Assembly (NCBI GenBank): GCA_029260615.1
Contig: JAJDCX010000049.1
Span: 1-64,000, forward strand
DNA length: 64,000 nt
Source: Phycisphaeraceae bacterium
GTDB lineage: Bacteria > Planctomycetota > Phycisphaerae > Phycisphaerales > Phycisphaeraceae
Reading direction: 5' to 3'
The notes below the pieces were generated by a model. It did no database searches, had not been told where the DNA came from, and saw only the letters and a list, made by a program, of their open reading frames with translations. Below are positions 37,938-47,119 of the stretch, piece by piece. The position numbers were made by a program, and so were the translations under genes. Every line of letters begins with the position of its first letter. Position 1 is the first letter of the stretch.

Positions 37938-39137
37938 TCAAGCTTTCTCGTCCAGCAACTCAACGCTGGCGAATTTCTTGCCCTCAAGCATCTCCAGGCT
38001 CGCCCCGCCACCGGTGCTGACGTGGCTGACCTGCTCAGCAAACCCGAGCTGCTCGACTGCGGCGGCGCTGTCGCCCCCACCAATAATACTGGTCGCCCCG
38101 CCCCCGGATACATCGGCGATGGCCTGTGCCACGGCCTGGGTGCCCGCATCGAACGGGGGCATCTCGAAGACCCCCATCGGACCGTTCCAGACAACCGTTT
38201 TGGCATTTTTAACCACGTCACAAAACAACTCGATAGACTTGGGCCCGATGTCCAAGCCCTCGTAGCCGTCGGGGATATCGCCAGCGACCATCTGCTTTTT
38301 ACAGTCGCCAGAAAAAGCATCCCCACAGTGGGTATCGATCGGAAGCACGAGTTTGTCGCCGCCGAGTTCAAGTATCCGCTTGGCCATATCGACCCGGTCC
38401 TTCTCGACCAGGCTGTTGCCGACCTTCTTGCCCTGTGCCAGAAAGAAGGTGTACGCCATCGCCCCGCCGATGAGTACCTTGTCACAGATCTTCAGGAGGT
38501 TCTCGATAACGGTGATTTTGTCCGAAACCTTCGCCCCGCCGAGGATCGCGACGAAGGGGTGCTCCGGGGTGCTGACGGTGTCGGCGAGGTACTTGATTTC
38601 TTTCTCAACAAGGAACCCACAGACCGCAATTTTCCCCGCCGCATTCATCGCCTTAGGCACAGCAACCATCGAGGCGTGCTCGCGGTGACAAGTCCCAAAA
38701 GCGTCGTTGCAATAAATGTCCCCGAACCCCGCCAACGTCTGGGCAAAATCCGCATCCCCCTTCTTCTCAGCCTTGGCGAAGCGGAGGTTCTCTAGGACCA
38801 GCACCTGCCCAAGTTCAAGTGACAGGGCCTGGCTGCGGGCGTCTTCGCCGATGGTATCGGTCGCGAACTGCACATCCATCTTCAGTAGCTCGCCCAGGCG
38901 ATCCGCAGCGGGCTTGAGGCTGAACGCCGTCTCCGGGCCATCCCCCTTGGGCCTGCCCAAGTGACTCATCAACACCAACGACCCCCCGCCATCTAAAACA
39001 CTCGTGATCGACGGCAGGGCCATCCGTATCCGCCTGTCATCACTGATCTTCCCGTCCTGTAAAGGGACATTGAAATCGACTCGCATCAATACGCGCTTGC
39101 CAGCCACATCAGCGTCGGCAATCGTCTTCTTAGGCAT
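37938..39137 (-). CDS. pgk: Phosphoglycerate kinase
   Basis: 399 residues, the usual length. Glycolysis/gluconeogenesis enzyme interconverting 1,3-bisphosphoglycerate + ADP and 3-phosphoglycerate + ATP. Signatures: [19 protein letters not shown], the substrate-binding [27 protein letters not shown], the hinge/nucleotide region [23 protein letters not shown] and the C-terminal [12 protein letters not shown] with [20 protein letters not shown] lies 4 bases before the ATG. TATTAT around 39193 is a plausible -10. It is a single gene, separated from the convergently unrelated HEPN locus by the small-RNA region. Confidence 0.97.
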   Translation of the reverse strand: MPKKTIADADVAGKRVLMRVDFNVPLQDGKISDDRRIRMALPSITSVLDGGGSLVLMSHLGRPKGDGPETAFSLKPAADRLGELLKMDVQFATDTIGEDARSQALSLELGQVLVLENLRFAKAEKKGDADFAQTLAGFGDIYCNDAFGTCHREHASMVAVPKAMNAAGKIAVCGFLVEKEIKYLADTVSTPEHPFVAILGGAKVSDKITVIENLLKICDKVLIGGAMAYTFFLAQGKKVGNSLVEKDRVDMAKRILELGGDKLVLPIDTHCGDAFSGDCKKQMVAGDIPDGYEGLDIGPKSIELFCDVVKNAKTVVWNGPMGVFEMPPFDAGTQAVAQAIADVSGGGATSIIGGGDSAAAVEQLGFAEQVSHVSTGGGASLEMLEGKKFASVELLDEKA

Positions 39138-39399
39138 CGGTCTCTCCGCGTAGTAAAAAAAGAATCCAAGGGCTGAATACCAGAGCAGTCATAATAGTCC
39201 GCAGCCACCGTCATTCAACCCCATGTGCAAAAATAATTATCCACACACTCAACACGGATTTGCCTTGTACTAGGCTAACCAAATCCCAAAAGCCGGGGTA
39301 CACAGGATCCAGAGGAATCCAAAAAGGGATTGGTAATAAGTCCCGTAGCAGCCTAGAGTCATGCCCCGTTATGATTGCCCGACAAAACAGGATTTTGAC

Positions 39400-40638
39400 A
39401 TGACTCATACACAGCCCCTTCACGACATCCAGACCAACGCCGGGGCCGAATTTATCGGTTACGGGCCCGACGAGTCCGGGGCCGTCGAGGTCGCCCAGGC
39501 CTTTGGCCACTACGAGGCCGAATACGCCGCCATACGCCAACGGGTCGGCCTGATGCACCTGCCACACCGGGCCGTACTCCGATTCACCGGCAACGACCGC
39601 CAGGACTTCCTGCACCGGATGCTCACCCAGGACATCAACCCCCTCAAGGGCGGCTCAACCGTCCGATCCTTTCAGCTCAACCAAAAAGGCCGGGTCATCG
39701 CCGATATCATCGTCCACCACGGCGACGAAGACACCTGGCTTGAGATGGACCGCTTCGACCTCCCAGCCGTCCGCGAGATGTACGAGTCACACCTGTTTGT
39801 GGACGACGTCACCCTCGAAGACTGGACCGACCAACGCACCGCACTGGCCCTGCACGGCCCGTCATCGATCGACCTGCTTCGCACCGTCTGCGAAGAAGAC
39901 CCGCAACCGATGGCCGACATGCCCGGCACCCACCATGTGCTGACTCTCGCGGGGACCAGGGTGACGGTATACCGATGGGACACCTGCGGCGTCATGGGTT
40001 TTGGCCTCTGGGTTCCAACCGAACAAGAAGCGGAGGTGTATCAATCACTGCTTAGCGCTTCTGGCTATGAGTTAGATCAACCGGATGCCCAGACAGACCC
40101 CATCGCCGCCGCCGAGTTCGCCCAACGCCGACGCGCAAGCCTCCGTGGGCGCCCGATCGGTTGGTCTGCATTTAACACCGCACGGATCGAAGCCGGCTCA
40201 CCCATCTTCCACATCGACTTCGGACACGACTCGCTCCCAGGTGAGTCCGGCATGCTCGATGAGGCCGTCAGCTTCACCAAGGGCTGCTACCTCGGCCAGG
40301 AAATCGTCGCACGGATGAAGAGCCTCGGCCACCCCAAGCGCGTGCTAGTCGGCCTGCGTGTCCAAGGCGATCAACTCCCCGTCGCCGGCGCACAAGTCAC
40401 CGAGCCCGTGAAAGACAACACCGACACAGACACAAACTCACCCACCGCGACACACAAGATCATCGGCGGGGTGACAAGCTCAGCCATCTCTCCGCTGCTT
40501 GGGAACACCCCCGTCGTATTCGCCGTGATGAAGTGGGGCCACCACACGCCCGGCACATCCGTGCTCGTCCCAGCCGAGGGCGGGCTTGTGAAGGCCGACG
40601 TCCAAGGCCTTGCGTTCCTAACCCCCCCAGCAGGGTAA
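39400..40638 (+). CDS. YgfZ/GcvT-like folate-binding protein
   Basis: 412 residues. Shares the aminomethyltransferase fold: LPHRAVLRFTGNDRQDFLHR and MLTQDINPLKGGSTV are typical, and the YgfZ signature KGCYLGQEIVAR is intact with its Cys. YgfZ-type proteins use tetrahydrofolate and help maintain or repair certain Fe-S enzymes. At 412 residues it is longer than E. coli YgfZ (about 326) and close to GcvT; the signature favours YgfZ. No gcvH/gcvP genes are nearby. The ATG at 39400 is preferred over an in-frame ATG 39 bases earlier, with TATGAT near 39370 as a possible -10. Confidence 0.85.
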   Translation: MTHTQPLHDIQTNAGAEFIGYGPDESGAVEVAQAFGHYEAEYAAIRQRVGLMHLPHRAVLRFTGNDRQDFLHRMLTQDINPLKGGSTVRSFQLNQKGRVIADIIVHHGDEDTWLEMDRFDLPAVREMYESHLFVDDVTLEDWTDQRTALALHGPSSIDLLRTVCEEDPQPMADMPGTHHVLTLAGTRVTVYRWDTCGVMGFGLWVPTEQEAEVYQSLLSASGYELDQPDAQTDPIAAAEFAQRRRASLRGRPIGWSAFNTARIEAGSPIFHIDFGHDSLPGESGMLDEAVSFTKGCYLGQEIVARMKSLGHPKRVLVGLRVQGDQLPVAGAQVTEPVKDNTDTDTNSPTATHKIIGGVTSSAISPLLGNTPVVFAVMKWGHHTPGTSVLVPAEGGLVKADVQGLAFLTPPAG

Positions 40639-40849
40639 TGGGGGTAACCCCCAGATATAGAGCCGAACCCGACGTCCAATCCCCGCTGTCTGGGTAGTGT
40701 GTCCGATAGTCCTCTGGGAAAAACCCGATGACCGGGGGTGTGGTTTCAGGCACCTGTCCCAGCCCAGCCGTGTTATCCTGTTGTTGTTGTTTTCGACTGT
40801 ATCAAGCCGATATTAACTACCGGGAATCTTCACGGAGAAGCGGCTAAAC

Positions 40850-41404
40850 ATGAACCAACCGGCGTACCAGATCGAGCGGGACCGCCGGGTGCTGGTTGCA
40901 CGCCCTAACCGAGCCCAATGCACCGGCGGGGACATCGCGTCCCTGGTCGTCGAGCTGAGCCGACAGATCGACCAAACCGACGCCGACAGTGTGGTCGTCC
41001 AACTCAGCAACGTCCAACACATGGACTCCTGCTGCCTCAGCAGGCTCATCTCGCTGCACCAACACACCCGGGCCGCCGGCGGGTCCGTCGCACTCGCACA
41101 GTGCCAACCCAACGTCGAGTTCCTCTTCAAAATGACCCGCCTGGACAAGGTGATGGGCCTGTACGACACCACCGAAAACGCCATCGCCGAGCTACGCGAC
41201 CGACGCACCCGACCCAAACCACGCCCCGCACGCCCCCACAGCTCCGATGCCCCCACACCCCGCAACCCCCAGAGCCAACCCACCCCTCGGAACACTCCCG
41301 GCTACGCCCCACTGCTCGCCGCCCTCCTGCGAGCCCATAAGCGGATCCACACCCGCCAACCCATCTCCCACGAACAACATCTGCATCCCGGCTCGCAACC
41401 CTAA
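40850..41404 (+). CDS. STAS-domain protein, anti-sigma-factor-antagonist-like (copy 1)
   Basis: 184 residues. Residues 1-118 are a STAS domain with VVVQLSNVQHMDSCCLSRL (the phospho-acceptor position is Ser60), SLHQHTRAAGGSVALAQ and NVEFLFKMTRLDKVMGL. STAS proteins of the SpoIIAA/RsbV type bind anti-sigma kinases and are switched by phosphorylation. The remaining 65 residues are Pro/Arg/Ser-rich and look disordered. A paralogue starts 255 bases downstream with the same NVxFLFKxTRLDxVxGL signature. No partner kinase or phosphatase gene is adjacent. GGAG lies about 12 bases before the ATG. Confidence 0.82.
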   Translation: MNQPAYQIERDRRVLVARPNRAQCTGGDIASLVVELSRQIDQTDADSVVVQLSNVQHMDSCCLSRLISLHQHTRAAGGSVALAQCQPNVEFLFKMTRLDKVMGLYDTTENAIAELRDRRTRPKPRPARPHSSDAPTPRNPQSQPTPRNTPGYAPLLAALLRAHKRIHTRQPISHEQHLHPGSQP

Positions 41405-41658
41405 ACGCGCCCATCTTCAACACACCCCAAGAGCATCCCCATAACAGACGTGGCGACCCACCCACACGAGTCGCCGCGACCTGTCGCGCTCTACTCCCCC
41501 AATACACACGATCATGCCGGTCCTGACAGTCCTAACGCCTGGCGAACCCCGGCCAACTAGAGAATCAGGGCAACCCTCTGCCCCGCCTCATCCACACACC
41601 AGATATTCCGATAAAGACACCGAGGCGTAACATTACACCAAGGGTGTGGAGGACCATC

Positions 41659-42006
41659 ATGCTCCCCGAAGGATTCGAAGTCGAGCAGGCCGGCCAACTG
41701 GTCACCGCGCACCTGCGCGCCGTGGAAGTCGCCCACGCAGACATGCAGGAACTCGTTCAGGAGTGCGCCGAAAAGATACGCTACAACAACGCACAGAACT
41801 TCATCTTCGACCTCGAACAGGTCGAATTCCTCGCGTCCGCATGCATCGGCTCACTCGTTGAATTCCTACAGGAAGTCGAGCACTGCCGAGGCCAGATCGC
41901 ACTAGTCAACTGCCAGGACAACGTCACATTCCTCTTCAAAGTCACCCGACTGGACCATGTATTCGGGCTCTTCGACGACATGGATGAGGCCGTCGAAAGC
42001 TTCTGA
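41659..42006 (+). CDS. STAS-domain protein (copy 2)
   Basis: 115 residues, a minimal STAS domain. FIFDLEQVEFLASACIGSL places Ser60 at the same position as in copy 1, and NVTFLFKVTRLDHVFGLF is nearly the same. GGAGG 6 bases before the ATG at 41659 decides the start over an in-frame codon 15 bases upstream. Likely partner-switch regulator; its target cannot be read from the context. The 254-base gap between the copies holds no gene I can support. Confidence 0.82.
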   Translation: MLPEGFEVEQAGQLVTAHLRAVEVAHADMQELVQECAEKIRYNNAQNFIFDLEQVEFLASACIGSLVEFLQEVEHCRGQIALVNCQDNVTFLFKVTRLDHVFGLFDDMDEAVESF

Positions 42007-42143
42007 GCCGCCCCACACTCCGCCTCCGCCCCCCTGCAGGTAACGCCCACCCCCCGTTTAGCCGACTCTCTTATAGATAGGCCGCTGCACGCAGCCATCC
42101 TGCTAGATCGGGTTTTTAAATCAACGTTATCGGGTGGTGATCC

Positions 42144-43001
42144 ATGAGCGAAAAGAACAACCGCACCCTCGGCAAAACCATTAAACGGCTCGTCCTGCTC
42201 ACCCTGCTGGCAGCAACCATCGCCGCCAGCGTCATCGTCTACCTCGCACGCTCAGAACCCGCCTACTGGAAAGAACACCAACGATTCCTCCAGGAATCCA
42301 CACCCGCGCAAATCGAACAACTCGCAAAACAGGTCGATACCCAACTCGATGCCCTCGCAAATCTCGGCCTCAACGCCACCGCGACACTACCGCCTCAACC
42401 ACCCACCGGCACCGCCAATACACCCAACAACAACGGATCGACACAGACAAAAATCAAACCGCAAGACGTCCGCATCAACACCGACCAAACAATCACCCTG
42501 ACCAACGATCAACTCGCCGCCGTCGTGCAGACCAGGATGGGCCAATGGATGGATGACCGGGGTTACGTCAAGCCCGCCGAGATCACCAACCCGATGGTCA
42601 CCGTCGATGACGGCAACCTGGTCATGGCGTTTCAATTCCAGATCGGCCGCTTCACCCAGATCGTCTCCGGGAAGTTCGGCCTGACGATCCAGAACGACGG
42701 CATGGCCGAGCTATCAATGAAACGCTTCCTCGTCGGCAAGCTCCCCGTCCCCACCGACGCTATCGGTGAACACCTGCGCAAGAAAACCGGCGGCGACCCA
42801 CGCGCCGCACAGGTCGGCGAATGGCTCGAAAAACTCCAGCACATGGAATTCAAACCCGTCATCGAACTGGACCACCGCCGCAGAGCCCGCGTCCAAAACT
42901 ACAAACTCCTCGACCACGGCCTGGAACTAACCGTCCGAATCCAGGACCACAAAACCTACAAAGCCATGAACCAGGTCCTCGCCGGCGTGACGACGAACTG
43001 A
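42144..43001 (+). CDS. Membrane-anchored hypothetical protein
   Basis: 285 residues. One N-terminal membrane helix (about 14-36, LVLLTLLAATIAASVIVYLA) is followed by YWKEHQRFLQEST and a short amphipathic region, a Pro/Asn/Thr-rich linker (about 75-105), and a folded domain of roughly 180 residues with many charged strands (for example RRARVQNYKLLDHGLELTV). I do not recognise the family. It sits after the two STAS genes in the same direction, but the 137-base gap suggests its own promoter. Confidence 0.65.
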   Translation: MSEKNNRTLGKTIKRLVLLTLLAATIAASVIVYLARSEPAYWKEHQRFLQESTPAQIEQLAKQVDTQLDALANLGLNATATLPPQPPTGTANTPNNNGSTQTKIKPQDVRINTDQTITLTNDQLAAVVQTRMGQWMDDRGYVKPAEITNPMVTVDDGNLVMAFQFQIGRFTQIVSGKFGLTIQNDGMAELSMKRFLVGKLPVPTDAIGEHLRKKTGGDPRAAQVGEWLEKLQHMEFKPVIELDHRRRARVQNYKLLDHGLELTVRIQDHKTYKAMNQVLAGVTTN

Positions 43002-43031
43002 GAACTCGTAGCAAGTCGTCCCCCTCTACCT

Positions 43032-43190
43032 TCAGCCCCGGGCTACGCCCGGGGATCGACGCCGCACAAGCACACCCATACCCGCCCCCACACACATCAA
43101 CCCGAACGCTCCCGGTTCGGGGACCACGGCCACGCCCACCCACGTTGAGCCAAGCTTAACAGCCCAACACCCATCACCCCCCCCCGCCTG
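43032..43190 (-). pseudogene. Remnant of a PEP-CTERM protein C-terminus
   Basis: On the minus strand one frame reads GSTWVGVAVVPEPGAFGLMC then a hydrophobic stretch and VLVRRR before a stop: a complete PEP-CTERM sorting tail (VPEP, membrane helix, Arg cluster). An in-frame TGA lies about 50 codons upstream and no proper start or body exists, so this is a gene fragment. A strong palindrome CCCCGGGC-tac-GCCCGGGG (43037-43055) lies in its last codons. It implies the organism has, or had, an exosortase system. Confidence 0.6.
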
Positions 43191-43241
43191 TCACTCCCCC
43201 AGATGCCGCTCAACCTCTGGCGATCAAGTAGTTAACTGATT

Positions 43242-44129
43242 ATGCTCTCAATCATGGATGCGATCTACCACTATTGCTCAAACGACACATTCTTGAAAAT
43301 AATAACTGGCAGTAGCATCCATCTATCATCTCTATCGATTTCAAATGACCGGATGGAGGGTAAGTTGGTCATCGATTTAATGAAGGAGTGGGCATCCAAA
43401 AACATAAACCCGGAACCCCTTCGACGTGACTTCCTGATGCTCGTTGAAAATATCAATAGCCGGTACGACGGCCTGGGATTCTGCTTATCCGAGGAAGGTG
43501 ACCTGCTTAGCCAGTGGCGCGGCTACGCCGATGATGGCAAGGGCATATCGATCGGGTTTTCAAAGGATTACCTGGAATCGATTGCCAATAAATCTTTGCC
43601 GGGTATTTTCCCTGAAATCAGATTGCATAAGATTGAATACGATAGTAAGAAACAGTCTGATTTATTACAGTCGATATGTGAGAATATCAAAGGTAGAATT
43701 GACGCAGGCGCTCTTGAGGGGGAGGGGCTACAGCCTATACAAAGTACGGAAGCTTCACCCGACACTTCTGGCGGCGGCACTGGCACATATTATAAAGATC
43801 ACCTATTTGATCTTTTCAATGCTATACATTCTCTTGACAAAGTAATGTTTGCATTGAAAAAAGATGGTTTCAGCGAAGAGAAAGAATCGCGATTGATCTC
43901 GCCATACAACATCCCAAAACACATATCAGAGTGTTCGTTTCGAATAGGAAAGCATGGTATCGTCCCATACAGTGCCGTTGAACTAATCAAAAACGACAAA
44001 GACGGCCGAATTAGCGAAGTTATTGTTGGCCCGAAGAATCCAACGCCCAAGCATGTAATCGAAGGTGTGTTAAAGGCCAATGGGTTTGACAATACCGAAG
44101 TCAAGGACTCAACGTTGAGCTATCGCTGA
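43242..44129 (+). CDS. DUF2971 domain protein
   Basis: 295 residues. The DUF2971 pattern is clear: IYHYCSNDTFLKII, HLSSLSISNDRMEG, then FCLSEEGDLLSQWRGYADDG and GISIGFSKDYL. Function is unknown; such genes are often found singly in variable islands, and some near defence genes. Codons and base composition are much more AT-rich than neighbours, which points to recent transfer. The first ATG (43242) and one four codons later are both possible; the latter has TATGCT 7 bases upstream, like other leaderless-looking starts here. Confidence 0.8.
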   Translation: MLSIMDAIYHYCSNDTFLKIITGSSIHLSSLSISNDRMEGKLVIDLMKEWASKNINPEPLRRDFLMLVENINSRYDGLGFCLSEEGDLLSQWRGYADDGKGISIGFSKDYLESIANKSLPGIFPEIRLHKIEYDSKKQSDLLQSICENIKGRIDAGALEGEGLQPIQSTEASPDTSGGGTGTYYKDHLFDLFNAIHSLDKVMFALKKDGFSEEKESRLISPYNIPKHISECSFRIGKHGIVPYSAVELIKNDKDGRISEVIVGPKNPTPKHVIEGVLKANGFDNTEVKDSTLSYR

Positions 44130-44167
44130 TACCCCGGCTTGTTTAATTTATAGATGGAACACGTTAT

Positions 44168-45229
44168 TCAGAACCCATGCGTCGAAACGAAATGCCCGGC
44201 CTCTCCGGGGACCTCCTTTAACGACGGGCGGTCCAGCAGGCTTTCGCGTGTGATGTGTGTGACACCGCCTTCGGTGTGTTCGTCGGGGGCGGCAGAGGTG
44301 TTGACGGCTGCAGTTTTGCCATCGTCTTTGAACAGGTGGATCGGGCTGGGGACATCGCCCTCAAGCATGATGCGTTGCTTCTTGCCAGTCGGGTCGGGGT
44401 TAGGAGCAGCCGAAAGCAGTGCACGGGTGTAGGGATGCAGCGGATTGCGATACAGCGTGTCACGGTCGGCAAGTTCAACGATCCGGCCAAGGTACATCAC
44501 CGCCACGCGGTCGCAAAAATGCTCGACCACCGCCAGGTTGTGCGCGATAAACAAATACGACAAGCCAAACTCATCCTGAAGGTCCGCCAACAGATTAAGA
44601 ATCTGGCTCTGGATAGAAACGTCCAGCGCGGAGACCGGCTCGTCGCAGACAACAAACTTAGGCTCCAGCGCCAACGCCCGTGCAATCCCGATGCGCTGGC
44701 GTTGACCGCCGGAGAACTCGTGGGGATAGCGGAAGGCATGATCGGGTTCCAGGCCGACTTTGCTTAAGAGCGTGGCAACCCGGTCGCGCAGCTCGCTACC
44801 CTTGGCTATTTTGTGGACGGTGATCGGTTCCCCAATAATTCGGCCGACCGTCATGCGGGGATTCAATGAGCCAACCGGGTCCTGAAATATGATCTGCATC
44901 CGTTGGCGGAGCCGCTTCATCTCCCCGGCGCTCTTGGCCAGAACGTCCTGCCCCTCGAAGTGGACCGAGCCCTCCGTAGTGGGGATCAGCCGAAGGATGC
45001 TCCGGCCAACGGTGGACTTGCCGCAGCCCGATTCGCCAACCAGCCCGAGGGTTTCGCGCTCACCGATATCAAACGACACATCATCAACCGCACGGACATG
45101 TCCGACCAGTCGGCGCATCAGGCCTCGCTTCACCGGGAAGTAAGTCTTGAGGTTCTTAACACTCAGCAACGGCTGGGCGTTGGATAGTGAATCCTCATGA
45201 GGCACGGTGTGCGTGGCGGTCGCTGTCAT
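44168..45229 (-). CDS. Oligopeptide/dipeptide-type ABC transporter ATP-binding protein
   Basis: 353 residues from MTATATHTV. ATPase of the DppF/OppF group: Walker [18 protein letters not shown]-loop [16 protein letters not shown], signature [15 protein letters not shown], Walker [15 protein letters not shown], switch His in [14 protein letters not shown]. The oligo_HPY tail begins normally ([24 protein letters not shown]), but the usual GCxFxxRCP cysteine motif is absent and replaced by a polar stretch of unknown role. No permease or binding-protein gene is adjacent, so partners must be elsewhere. An inverted repeat lies directly upstream of the start. Confidence 0.9.
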   Translation of the reverse strand: MTATATHTVPHEDSLSNAQPLLSVKNLKTYFPVKRGLMRRLVGHVRAVDDVSFDIGERETLGLVGESGCGKSTVGRSILRLIPTTEGSVHFEGQDVLAKSAGEMKRLRQRMQIIFQDPVGSLNPRMTVGRIIGEPITVHKIAKGSELRDRVATLLSKVGLEPDHAFRYPHEFSGGQRQRIGIARALALEPKFVVCDEPVSALDVSIQSQILNLLADLQDEFGLSYLFIAHNLAVVEHFCDRVAVMYLGRIVELADRDTLYRNPLHPYTRALLSAAPNPDPTGKKQRIMLEGDVPSPIHLFKDDGKTAAVNTSAAPDEHTEGGVTHITRESLLDRPSLKEVPGEAGHFVSTHGF

Positions 45230-45250
45230 AGCATGAGTGTAAAGGAAATG

Positions 45251-45349
45251 CAGAAAAGCAGGAAATTTAGAAAGCAGCAAATTCGATCAAGGTGCGGAAC
45301 GTAGGTGTCCCATTCTGATTTTCTGCTTTCTAAATTTCCTGCTTTCCTG
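45251..45349. repeat. Inverted repeat with about 30-base arms
   Basis: The left arm 45251-45280 (CAGAAAAGCAGGAAATTTAG...) and right arm 45319-45349 are near-perfect reverse complements (two or three mismatches), 38 bases apart. It fills the gap between the ABC ATPase and HtrA genes. No terminator-type T-tract beyond the arms. Confidence 0.85.
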
Positions 45350-45354
45350 TTTTA

Positions 45355-46980
45355 TTATTCAGGCAACTGCAGGATCACATACTGCTTGACGAACTCTCGG
45401 CCGGCCCGGTCCCAGAGCTTGACACTGATACGGATACCTTGGGCGGGATCGTGCAACTCGACCTGTGAGACCAATTCATCGACGTTGATGATCGGTTCAC
45501 CCATGACGTGAGTGATGAGCATGCCCCGCTGAAGATGCTCGGCCGCCGCGACAGAGTTGGGCCTGACCGACGTAACCATCACAGCAGGGAAATACTCGAC
45601 ACCCAACTGCTCCGCGGTCTGCTCGGTGAAATCCTGAACGCCGGCAACACCCAGCTTCCGCAGCGTACTCATCCCCTCGGCAGTAACGACGGCCTCTTGA
45701 GGCTCAACCCCGGGCCCAGCCAAAGCGGTCAAGCTGGGGAATTCATCCAGAACAACACTGACGGTTTGTATCTCACCATCACGGAACAACTCCACCGACA
45801 CCTCAACACCCGGCTTGTACCGCGCGATAAGACCACGGAGCCCCGCGATCGTCGCAGTAGGCGTGTCGTTGATCTTCGTGATGATGTCACCACGCCGGAT
45901 CCCGGCCCGGCCCGCCGGACCATCTGCATTAACCCCGCTGACCAGAACGCCCCGGCCATCAAACCCAAACGTGTGCGCCATCCGCTCATCCAGATCCCGA
46001 GCTGGCAACGCAATCCCCAGGAACCCACGGTGAACCGCGCCGTCCTGCACAATCTGATCCGCGATCTCAACGACCATATCAACAGGGATAGCAAAACCCA
46101 GCCCAACAAACGTGCCATTACCAGGCGTGCGTGGACCGTTGCCCGCGGCAATCGCGGTATTCATCCCGACAACCTCACCATAGATATTGGTCAGAGGCCC
46201 GCCGGAGTTCCCGGGGTTAATCATGGCATCCGTCTGGATAAAATTCTCGTACCCACCGCCCTTGACGTTAATGATCCCAAGCTCCCGCCCGGTCGCGGAG
46301 ATGATGCCCTGGCTCATCGAAAAATCGAAACTCAACGGCGACCCAAAAGCAAAAACCATGTCACCCTGCTGCACACCTTCCCGCGCAATCGAAGTAGGAA
46401 CCAGGTTCGTAGCATCCACCGTTAGCACCGCCACGTCGGTCCGCTCATCCGTGTTCAACACCTTGGCCTCGTACTCCGCGCCGTCGTGGAAACGGACCTT
46501 GATGACGTCGGCGTTGCGCACCACATGGTGGTTGGTGATGATGACATCCTGATAATCGTCGGGGTCGTCACTTTTTTGATAGCGGTAAACCCACCCCGAG
46601 CCCGACCCGATCGGCCGAGGCGGTGCGTAACGATCGTAACGGTCCCCGCCTGACTTCTCCTCTTTTAACTGATCCAACAGCTCGTCGGTGTCTGCCCCGG
46701 GACCGAAGAATCGGCGGACGGCACCGTGGGGGTTGGAGTCGGCTCGTGCCAGGACCTGGATCGCCACCACGCTGGGCTCGACCGCCTGAGACACCTTGCG
46801 GAACGACTCGCTCAACTCCGCAAGGAACGGGTTCTCCGACAGGCTGTTCTTGACGAACGTGACCCGGGCGTGCGTCTGGGTATAGGCGATCTGTCTGGCG
46901 ACACGCGGCCCCAGAATCATCACCCCCAAAACGGTCAACAGCAGCACAATGGTCGGGCCATACCAGCGGATTCGGGACAT
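45355..46980 (-). CDS. HtrA/DegP-type serine protease
   Basis: 541 residues from MSRIRWYGPT, supported by GAGGAG 7 bases upstream. An N-terminal membrane anchor (about 9-24) is followed by a trypsin-like domain with catalytic His152 (ITNHHVV), Asp182 (ERTDVAVL) and Ser259 (NPGNSGGPL), then two PDZ domains: RGFLGIALPARDLDERM with GRAGIRRGDIITKIND, and a C-terminal one with PNSVAAAEHLQRGMLITHV. Periplasmic quality-control protease/chaperone. Complete triad; membrane-tethered like DegS but with two PDZ domains. Confidence 0.93.
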   Translation of the reverse strand: MSRIRWYGPTIVLLLTVLGVMILGPRVARQIAYTQTHARVTFVKNSLSENPFLAELSESFRKVSQAVEPSVVAIQVLARADSNPHGAVRRFFGPGADTDELLDQLKEEKSGGDRYDRYAPPRPIGSGSGWVYRYQKSDDPDDYQDVIITNHHVVRNADVIKVRFHDGAEYEAKVLNTDERTDVAVLTVDATNLVPTSIAREGVQQGDMVFAFGSPLSFDFSMSQGIISATGRELGIINVKGGGYENFIQTDAMINPGNSGGPLTNIYGEVVGMNTAIAAGNGPRTPGNGTFVGLGFAIPVDMVVEIADQIVQDGAVHRGFLGIALPARDLDERMAHTFGFDGRGVLVSGVNADGPAGRAGIRRGDIITKINDTPTATIAGLRGLIARYKPGVEVSVELFRDGEIQTVSVVLDEFPSLTALAGPGVEPQEAVVTAEGMSTLRKLGVAGVQDFTEQTAEQLGVEYFPAVMVTSVRPNSVAAAEHLQRGMLITHVMGEPIINVDELVSQVELHDPAQGIRISVKLWDRAGREFVKQYVILQLPE

Positions 46981-47119
46981 CGAGAACTCCTCTATTCGAT
47001 CTTTGATGCGTAACAGTAGGTAACTAGTATTCGGGGATACTCTCAGGCAACGGCGGTTGCCCATCACAGGTGTCAACTCACCCAAGACGATATCGGCCGG
47101 TTGCCCCCGGCTCGAATAT

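Noticed and set aside
43037-43055. CCCCGGGC-tac-GCCCGGGG palindrome as a terminator
   Set aside because: No U-tract on either side; treated as part of the PEP-CTERM remnant or a REP-like palindrome.
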